Part shown: piece by piece, positions 1 to 4,681 of the stretch
How positions within the stretch are numbered: position 1 is the stretch's first letter
Layout of the letters: each line of letters begins with the position of its first letter
Made by a program: the position numbers and the translations under genes
From: an uncultured Candidatus Poseidoniales archaeon
Lineage (GTDB): Archaea > Thermoplasmatota > Poseidoniia > Poseidoniales > Thalassarchaeaceae
Reading direction: 5' to 3'
NCBI GenBank assembly: GCA_950068635.1
Contig: CATMIM010000087.1
Location: 1 to 5,941 of the forward strand
DNA length: 5,941 nucleotides
Notes under the pieces: model-generated
Databases searched by the model: none
What the model was told of the DNA's origin: nothing
What the model saw: the letters and a program-made list of their open reading frames with translations, nothing else

Positions 1-1
1 G

Positions 2-244
2 GGCTTTGGAGCCTTGATCATCTATGCCGGAATCGGTGCGTTGGCTCTGCTGATCGTCGTTCTCGCAACCCTGTTCATGCTGCGCATGCGCAAGGGTGGT
101 AGCGAACCAAGCGAAGGCTTCGGAGGTGTAGAGGACATGGATCCGATGGAGGCCTACGTCCAGCAGCTCATCGCTCAGGGATACCCAGAGGAGACAGCTC
201 GACAATACGCCGAACAGTATGCATCGCACTTCCAACAGCAATAG
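2..244 (+). CDS. C-terminal part of a membrane-anchored protein (5' end outside the window)
   Basis: The reading frame is open to the left edge, so this is the 3' end of a longer gene; a TTG at 14 is only an internal codon. The visible 80 residues begin with a strongly hydrophobic segment (about residues 4-27) followed by the basic stop-transfer group RMRK (28-31). Next come a short Gly/Ser/Glu linker and an acidic-to-amphipathic tail (about 47-80) ending in QQQ. By the positive-inside rule the tail should be cytosolic and the missing N-terminal part outside, as in a type I surface protein. The tail contains QLIAQGYPEETARQYAEQY (about 55-73), two short predicted helices around a GYPEE turn, which resembles a small UBA-like helical motif. 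Function is unknown. The frame and the membrane anchor are clear; the surface location and the UBA likeness are inference. Confidence 0.75.
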   Translation, partial: GFGALIIYAGIGALALLIVVLATLFMLRMRKGGSEPSEGFGGVEDMDPMEAYVQQLIAQGYPEETARQYAEQYASHFQQQ

Positions 245-299
245 CGATAGCGCTTGAGATGCGGCGCAAGCCGCTCTACTCCGCAGAGCGATAGCGCTC
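243..299 (+). repeat. Cluster of small stem-loops with a 12-bp direct repeat, in the 152-bp gap after the first gene
   Basis: The 12-mer agcgatagcgct occurs at 243-254 and again at 287-298. Each copy can fold by itself (AGCG, loop ATAG, CGCT); the second copy extends to GAGCG/CGCTC at 286-299. Between them lies GCGGC-GCAA-GCCGC (261-274), a 5-bp stem with a GNRA-type loop, which extends by AGA/TCT across a bulged T260. An alternative stem CGCTCT (272-277) with AGAGCG (285-290) would compete with it. The cluster starts in the stop codon of the upstream gene, so it may be a 3' UTR structure, a processing signal or a protein-binding site. There is no T-run, so a classical terminator is unlikely. 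The rest of the gap (300-396) shows no gene and no convincing TATA box. Confidence 0.4.
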
Positions 300-396
300 G
301 CCAGCTCATCTATCCTCCAGCGGGGTATGAATCGCGGTGGAAGCGACGGGGTCAAACTCATGTACGCCGTAGACTGACGTCATCCGAGGCGGTCAG

Positions 397-1635
397 ATGG
401 GTGTGGGAAAGAGCCACTTCATTCCGATGCCCCGACATGAGGTGAAGGAGCGGCTGTTCGCCGAGCCAGCGATCGCGCCACTCATTCAAGAGGGCCTGAA
501 GAGCGTCTGCGCGATGCTCGAAGCGCTCGACCATCACAGTTCACTGGGCCAACTGGAGCGGCTCAAGGTGCTCTACAGCGCCATGGACCCAGATTCGGAG
601 CGGCCGCTCGACCTCGCCGAAGTAGATGCGTTCATCACCACCTTCGAAGAGGTGCTCGTAGACGGCAACTGGGAGCACATCACCGACGAGGAATTCGAAC
701 TCGCACTGGAGGGTGAATCGCTGTTCCCCATCAGCATGGATGTTCGAATCGACGAATTCGTCACGATGAAACTGTACAAGCTCGGCCACGATGAGATGAC
801 CGAGAGCATGCCCAGCACGCTCGATAAACTGCTCCGCAGACCGGGCAAGGAGGTCAAGTTCGACATATACAATCGCGTCATCCAGATCATCCGTTTCCAG
901 GAGTCGGAGTGGTTTGTTGAACAGGGGAAGAAGAAGTACGATCCCGGTAAGATGGGGGTGGGGCTGCACCTGCGGTTGTTCAAGAACGTCCCAGTCGCGG
1001 ACCTCGAGGTCATATTCCCCAACACCTCCCCGAAGATGCGTCCGGTGGACAAGGCGAAGATATCCTTCCCGCTGCTGGTCGGTCTGGTCATGCTGTTCCA
1101 GCAGTATCTGTTTCCGATGATTGTCGGTGGTCCGACGGTCGACCTCTCGCAGGCATTGCTGATCGCGCTCGCAGGAGCGCTCGGCAGTTATGCGATGAAG
1201 GCCTACATGACCTATCGCAAGACGAAGGAGGATTACATGGCGGCAGTTGCCAAGGATCTCTACTTCAAGGGCCAGGCGAACAATCAGGCCGTGCTGAACA
1301 TGGTCATCGATCTGGCGGAGGAACAAGAGAGCAAGGAGTCGCTGCTCTGCTACACGTTCCTGCTAGCCGAGGCTGATGTGGGCCACTCCATCGCCTCGCT
1401 GGATGAGCGCATCGAAGCGTGGTTGGCTGATCAGGACGTGTACGCCGACTTCGAGATCCGCGATGCGATCGGAGACCTGGCGGAGATAGGGCTCGTCGAA
1501 CTCGCTGACGGCGTGCGCAACGACGACGGCAGTTGGAACATCGATGCTCCGCTCGGCCGCGCGGCGGTGCCGATCAAGGAGTCGCTGGCTCGGTTGGACG
1601 ACATCTGGGACGGGCTCTACAACTTCGAGCACTGA
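397..1635 (+). CDS. DUF3754 / TMEM143-family two-helix membrane protein
   Basis: This 412-residue protein has the features of the DUF3754 family, which includes animal TMEM143 and plant and cyanobacterial homologues; the biochemical function is unknown. In order: an N-terminal FIP-x-PRHEVKERL element (8-20), the counterpart of the family's FIPxxR start; an all-alpha segment with LYSAMDPDSE (59-68); a conserved beta-type segment GLHLRLFKNVPVADLEVIFP (189-208); two membrane helices at about 222-245 and 250-270; then the signature AKDLYFKGQANN (285-296) and EEQESKESLLCYTFLLA (308-324); and a C-terminal winged-helix-like part ending in WDGLYNF (404-410). Most of the protein should be cytosolic around a membrane hairpin. 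The ATG at 397 is chosen because the FIP motif lies upstream of the later ATG at 427 and an in-frame stop sits at 370-372. No strong Shine-Dalgarno is seen. It is followed by ahcY on the same strand after 66 bp. Confidence 0.82.
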   Translation: MGVGKSHFIPMPRHEVKERLFAEPAIAPLIQEGLKSVCAMLEALDHHSSLGQLERLKVLYSAMDPDSERPLDLAEVDAFITTFEEVLVDGNWEHITDEEFELALEGESLFPISMDVRIDEFVTMKLYKLGHDEMTESMPSTLDKLLRRPGKEVKFDIYNRVIQIIRFQESEWFVEQGKKKYDPGKMGVGLHLRLFKNVPVADLEVIFPNTSPKMRPVDKAKISFPLLVGLVMLFQQYLFPMIVGGPTVDLSQALLIALAGALGSYAMKAYMTYRKTKEDYMAAVAKDLYFKGQANNQAVLNMVIDLAEEQESKESLLCYTFLLAEADVGHSIASLDERIEAWLADQDVYADFEIRDAIGDLAEIGLVELADGVRNDDGSWNIDAPLGRAAVPIKESLARLDDIWDGLYNFEH

Positions 1636-1643
1636 ACGCGATT

Positions 1644-1666
1644 CAGGGTGAAACGAGCCCACCCTG
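1644..1666 (+). promoter_or_regulatory. 7-bp perfect inverted repeat between the DUF3754 gene and ahcY
   Basis: CAGGGTG (1644-1650) and CACCCTG (1660-1666) are perfect inverted repeats separated by 9 bases. They begin 8 bases after the upstream stop codon and end 35 bases before the ahcY start. Five bases further on is a short TTTT (1672-1675). It could be a hairpin ending the DUF3754 transcript or an operator for a dimeric regulator in front of ahcY. The T-run is short for an archaeal terminator, so the role is open. Confidence 0.35.
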
Positions 1667-1701
1667 TGTGCTTTTGAATGGGAGGCGGGTCGGCGCGTTC
1701 G

Positions 1702-2967
1702 ATGGATGAAGCAGAATCCTACAAGGTCGCTGACATCTCGCTCGCTGACGAAGGGTCGCGCAGGGTCGATTGGGCACGCTCGCGCATGCCCGTGCTCGCG
1801 TCGCTGAAGCAGCAGGCGGAACTGGACAAGCCGCTGGCGGGCATGACCGTGGCCGGCTGCCTGCATGTCACCAAGGAGACGGCGGTGCTCATCGAGATGC
1901 TCGCCGCCGCTGGCGCTGATGTCAGCTGGTCGGGATGCAATCCACTGTCGACGCAGGACGACGTCGCCGCCTGGCTCGCTCGCGAAGGTTACTCGATATT
2001 CGCCTGGCACGGACAGTCCGTCGATGACTTTTACTGGTGCATCGATGCCACCCTCGACGCTGCACCCACCCTGACTCTCGACGACGGCGCAGACCTCATC
2101 TTCCGCGTGCATGATGCGAGAACCGACGCTCTCGCAACCGTGATCGGTGGCACCGAGGAGACCACCACGGGTGTGCACCGCCTGCGCGCCATGGCAGAAG
2201 CTGGAGAGTTGCGCTATCCGGTCATCGCCGTCAACGACGCAGTCACCAAGTGGGACTTCGACAACGTCCACGGCACGGGCCAGAGCACACTCGACGGCAT
2301 TCTCAGGGCGACCTCCATCCTGCTGGCAGGAAAGACGTTCGTCATCGCCGGCTATGGGCACTGTGGCAGGGGACTGGCCAACAGAGCGCGCGGAATGGGG
2401 TCGAAGGTCATCATCACCGAGGTGGATGAGCTGGCTGCACTCAAGGCGCACATGGATGGATTCCCCGTGATGACGATGGACGAAGCGGCACCTCTGGGCG
2501 ATCTGTTCTGCACGGCGACCGGCATGAAGGACGTGCTCGTCGAGCGCCATTTCTCAGTGATGAAGGAGGGTGCGGTCATCTGCAACACCGGCCATTACGA
2601 CTGTGAGATCAACATCCCGGAACTCGAGGCGCTGGCCGTCTCAGAACGGGAGATTCGCAGCAACAACGACGAGTTCACCCTCGCCGACGGACGCCGCATC
2701 TTCCTGCTCGCCCGCGGAAGGCTCGTCAACCTCGCCGCTGCCGAAGGCCACCCATCCGAAGTGATGGACATGTCGTTCGCCAACCAGTTCCTGAGCCTCT
2801 GCCGACTCGCCCGTGAGGGTCCTTCCTACGATAACGCAGTCTACGACATCACGCGCGAGCAGGACAGTGAACTGGCGGCGCTCAAACTCGCCGCTGAGGG
2901 ACTCAGCATCGATGAACTGACCGACGAGCAGAAGGCGTACCACGCCGACTTCTCAGCCGGTACCTGA
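1702..2967 (+). CDS. ahcY: S-adenosylhomocysteine hydrolase (adenosylhomocysteinase)
   Basis: This NAD-dependent cytosolic enzyme reversibly splits S-adenosyl-L-homocysteine into adenosine and homocysteine, relieving product inhibition of methyltransferases in the methionine/SAM cycle. With the start at 1702 the protein has 421 residues. Visible family elements: YKVADISLA (7-15), substrate-domain HVTKETAVLIEML (55-67), CNPLSTQDD (79-87), LDDGADL (126-132), EETTTGVHR (152-160), VTK...DFDN with the catalytic Lys183 and Asp187, NAD-binding GYGHCGRG (217-224), NTGHYDCEI (295-303) and GHPSEVM (349-355). The C-terminus ends in SIDELTDEQKAYHADFSAGT and lacks the extra PFKPDHYRY-type end of eukaryotic enzymes, as is usual for archaeal forms. 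An in-frame ATG at 1678 would add 8 residues. The 1702 start is preferred because it gives the same spacing before YKVADI as the human enzyme and keeps motif numbering in register (His55, Thr57, Glu59, Cys79). A GGAGG at 1681-1685 lies too far upstream to be a good ribosome site. The gene converges on the TPR gene with an 8-bp gap. Confidence 0.97.
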   Translation: MDEAESYKVADISLADEGSRRVDWARSRMPVLASLKQQAELDKPLAGMTVAGCLHVTKETAVLIEMLAAAGADVSWSGCNPLSTQDDVAAWLAREGYSIFAWHGQSVDDFYWCIDATLDAAPTLTLDDGADLIFRVHDARTDALATVIGGTEETTTGVHRLRAMAEAGELRYPVIAVNDAVTKWDFDNVHGTGQSTLDGILRATSILLAGKTFVIAGYGHCGRGLANRARGMGSKVIITEVDELAALKAHMDGFPVMTMDEAAPLGDLFCTATGMKDVLVERHFSVMKEGAVICNTGHYDCEINIPELEALAVSEREIRSNNDEFTLADGRRIFLLARGRLVNLAAAEGHPSEVMDMSFANQFLSLCRLAREGPSYDNAVYDITREQDSELAALKLAAEGLSIDELTDEQKAYHADFSAGT

Positions 2968-2975
2968 AGCGCCGC

Positions 2976-3986
2976 TCACTCCTCTTCGGATAGGATCAGG
3001 TCGACGGTGCTCAGGTCGCCGATATCTGGGCGCCACTTGGCAGGCAGCTTCTCGTCCGCGTCGATGATGCGCAGCAAGCGAGTCTGCCATGCAGGAGCTC
3101 GCAGTTTCACCAACGCCAGGTAGAGTTTCATCCCTCGCCAGCCATCGGGTATGCACACCATGCCCGAGGTGACCTCGACATCCATCGCCCGCACCATGTT
3201 GTAGGCAGGTTTGTTCAGTTTCAACGAGAGCCATTTGGAGGCGCGTACGCAGAACAGGACGGTGAGCAGCACGAGCATGAATCCCATCAGCATCGGCCAG
3301 ATGACGCTCCCCCCGAATTCGATGCTGTTCCAGTAAGTGACCTCGAGGAGCACCAGAGGCCCGGCGATGAGCAGGAACTGCGTCGACTCCTGCGCCGGCT
3401 TGCGGTTACGCGACCACTCAACCTCCTTCCACCCCTCATGCTCGGAGTCCCACGGCTGGAAGATGTCCTTCTTCTCCCGCAATGCCGCCTTCTTGACGAT
3501 CGAGTGCAGCCGAGCAGCCCGTCGCAGTTGTGAATGCATCATCGACTCCATCCCTTCCGCCCATAGTTGTGCGAGGCGCTCGGCGGCTTCGGGGTAGAGA
3601 CCTATATCGGCGAGGATGGCCACCTGTTCGATCAGCGGTTCAGGGTCTGAGGGTGAGGCCTCTCTGCGCCGCTGCCACCAGTTGAGCGCTTTCTCCAGCA
3701 TGCCGAGATCCTCCACGAGGATCTGCCCGCCTCGCCACCAGGCGTCGCGGTGGTCGATGTCGAGTTCGATGACCTGCTTGCAGGCGCGCAGGCAGCGTGA
3801 CGCCTGCACCAGAGTGGGAGCGCCCTGAGCGGGGAGTTCGAGTTTGGCGAGCGCCCACCAGGCGTCCACATGGGTGTCGTCGAGTTTCAGGATCCTCTTG
3901 GCCAGGCGCAGCTGCTCGTCGCGGTCGTCGCTGTCCTCCGCATCGATCAGGTCGAGCCAGAGGTCCTCAGGGTCGGGGGCCGCCAT
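2976..3986 (-). CDS. TPR-like protein with two membrane helices, function unknown
   Basis: This 336-residue protein has an acidic N-terminus (1-24) and an all-helical, TPR-like region at about 25-165. Two related blocks, LDDTHVDAWW (35-44) and LDIDHRDAWW (75-84), lie exactly 40 residues apart. A third helical pair follows around EPLIEQVAILADIGLYPEAA (116-135), reading like tetratricopeptide helices. A basic linker (164-196) leads to two membrane segments at about 202-219 and 228-247. A C-terminal domain of about 85 residues, rich in Trp and Lys/Arg, has no family I recognise. The TPR part and the C-terminal domain should lie on the same side, probably the cytosol, around a membrane hairpin. 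TPRs usually bind partner proteins, so a scaffold or adaptor role at the membrane is possible, but this is inference. It lies 62 bp downstream of the Gar1 gene on the same strand and may be co-transcribed. The ATG at 3986 is the first plausible start; a GAGG lies very close before it, with poor spacing. Confidence 0.85.
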   Translation of the reverse strand: MAAPDPEDLWLDLIDAEDSDDRDEQLRLAKRILKLDDTHVDAWWALAKLELPAQGAPTLVQASRCLRACKQVIELDIDHRDAWWRGGQILVEDLGMLEKALNWWQRRREASPSDPEPLIEQVAILADIGLYPEAAERLAQLWAEGMESMMHSQLRRAARLHSIVKKAALREKKDIFQPWDSEHEGWKEVEWSRNRKPAQESTQFLLIAGPLVLLEVTYWNSIEFGGSVIWPMLMGFMLVLLTVLFCVRASKWLSLKLNKPAYNMVRAMDVEVTSGMVCIPDGWRGMKLYLALVKLRAPAWQTRLLRIIDADEKLPAKWRPDIGDLSTVDLILSEEE

Positions 3987-4048
3987 GACCTCGCCACAGG
4001 CTTCCGGTTCTCAATCATGCGGGCGTGCATCCATCGTTCACGAGCGCG
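3987..4048. other. Short spacer between the TPR gene and the Gar1 gene
   Basis: These 62 bases separate the two minus-strand genes. I see no TATA-like box, hairpin with a T-run or small gene in it. The spacing is compatible with a shared transcript. Confidence 0.5.
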
Positions 4049-4594
4049 TCAACGGCGCCGCTTGAACGGGTTTCCGGGTTCCTTGCGCTTGTGTGCGTGA
4101 CCAGCGCTCTTGCCTCGACGTGGACCACGCTGGCCGCCCTTTTGCTGGCCTCGCTGCCCCTTGCTCTGGTGAGCGCCTCTCTGACCGCCTCCGCCTTGAC
4201 CCCTGCGATCTCCGCCTTGGCCGCCACGGCCTCCGCCTTGACCCCTGCGATCTCCGCCTTGGCCCCTGCGATCTCCGCCTTGGCCGCCACGGTTTCCACC
4301 CTGCCGTTGGGTGCGTCGTCCCTGATGTCGCTCTCTGCGCTGGCGCCCGCCCCGCTCACCGCGTGGCCTGAGCTCCACCTCTGCCTGTAGCACTGATTCA
4401 GGGTCGAGGCCGTCTGCGAGCGGGTGAATGTGCACGAGCGGGCGCTTGACGGATCCGATGACGGTGTCGACCGGTCCGAGATAGATTCCGGTGGCCGTCT
4501 GCAATGGCACCCACAGTCGAGGAGGTTCACAATCGAAACTGACGAGCAGGCCGCCCTCGTGGCTCTGCCGTAGTACCTTTCCTCGGAACGCCAT
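4049..4594 (-). CDS. gar1: Gar1-like H/ACA RNP protein with an RGG-rich repeat tail
   Basis: Gar1 is a small beta-barrel subunit of H/ACA ribonucleoproteins. It binds the pseudouridine synthase Cbf5 and helps RNA-guided pseudouridylation and product release. The first 60 or so of 181 residues fit the archaeal Gar1 core: RGKVLRQSHEGGLLVSF (4-20), then a strand with a PP turn (24-25), then GPVDTVIGSVKRPLVHIHP (40-58), matching the family pattern of a G-x-V-D-x-V-I-G-x-V-x-x-P-x-V strand-turn-strand. An acidic linker (61-75) follows. The rest (77-181) is a low-complexity basic tail rich in Gly, Arg and Gln, with seven consecutive 7-residue units of the QGGDRRG type (91-139), ending in a Lys/Arg cluster KRRR. 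Characterised archaeal Gar1 proteins are mostly just the barrel, while eukaryotic Gar1 has Gly/Arg-rich domains, so this tail is unusual. The ATG at 4594 puts the barrel at the very N-terminus as expected; no Shine-Dalgarno is seen. Another small barrel RNA-binding protein is the main alternative. Confidence 0.8.
   Translation of the reverse strand: MAFRGKVLRQSHEGGLLVSFDCEPPRLWVPLQTATGIYLGPVDTVIGSVKRPLVHIHPLADGLDPESVLQAEVELRPRGERGGRQRRERHQGRRTQRQGGNRGGQGGDRRGQGGDRRGQGGGRGGQGGDRRGQGGGGQRGAHQSKGQRGQQKGGQRGPRRGKSAGHAHKRKEPGNPFKRRR
4178..4324 (-). repeat. 21-bp tandem repeat array (7 units) inside the Gar1 tail
   Basis: Seven 21-bp units encode heptads QGRRTQR, QGGNRGG, QGGDRRG, QGGDRRG, QGGGRGG, QGGDRRG and QGGGGQR. 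At DNA level a 31-bp stretch at 4188-4218 recurs identically at 4230-4260, 42 bp away. The stretch at 4198-4229 recurs with one mismatch at 4261-4292, 63 bp away. Near-identity at synonymous positions points to recent slippage or unequal exchange. Because the period is a multiple of three, other frames also stay open across it, creating misleading ORFs on both strands. Confidence 0.9.
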
Positions 4595-4681
4595 CTGCTT
4601 CGCCGGTCGACCGGCGGAGCGCTTCCCCTCTAAGGGTTGGGGCGCCCGCGCGGAGCGCCTGTCAGGCCCATCGCGCGTCGT
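4595..4681 (-). promoter_or_regulatory. 87-bp gap before gar1 with a perfect 16-bp palindrome
   Basis: CGCCGGTCGACCGGCG at 4601-4616 is a perfect 16-bp palindrome ending 6 bases before the Gar1 ATG on the minus strand. It could be an operator for a dimeric repressor, or fold in the mRNA leader as a 6-bp stem with a TCGA loop and mask the start. A second stem, GGCGC (4641-4645) with GCGCC (4655-4659) and a 9-base loop, lies closer to the end of the upstream surface-protein gene. Neither stem is followed by a T-run, and no TATA box is evident. Confidence 0.4.

Noticed and set aside
254..445. 63-codon plus-strand ORF starting after the first gene
   Set aside because: It is Arg-rich, covers the stem-loop cluster and overlaps the start of the DUF3754 gene; no coding character.
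541..1326. 261-codon minus-strand ORF
   Set aside because: It lies wholly inside the DUF3754 gene on the opposite strand; its His/Arg/Gln-rich translation has no family motif. It is a GC-rich antisense shadow.
1636..1701. SAH or SAM riboswitch ahead of ahcY
   Set aside because: The gap is only 66 bases with a single 7-bp hairpin and none of the multi-stem structure of known SAH/SAM riboswitches.
1363..2550. 395-codon minus-strand ORF
   Set aside because: It runs antisense to ahcY, whose identity is certain; the translation is Arg/His-rich with no domain pattern.
4178..4324. CRISPR-like array
   Set aside because: The repeats are contiguous 21-bp units in the coding frame with no unique spacers, so this is a protein-coding tandem repeat.
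4025..4390. Plus-strand Ala/Leu-rich ORF across the repeat array
   Set aside because: It is the antisense reading of the same 21-bp repeats; the hydrophobic look comes from the complement of Gly/Arg codons.
4015..4530. Minus-strand ORF with AEIAGVKAEAV-type helical repeats
   Set aside because: The repeats look like a coiled-coil or LEA protein, but they come from reading the 21-bp array of the Gar1 tail in another frame. The part before them has no protein-like pattern and overlaps the Gar1 barrel.
4614..4658. Direct repeat gcggagcgc at 4614-4622 and 4650-4658
   Set aside because: It is only 9 bases in very GC-rich sequence and overlaps the palindrome and the second stem; it could easily arise by chance.
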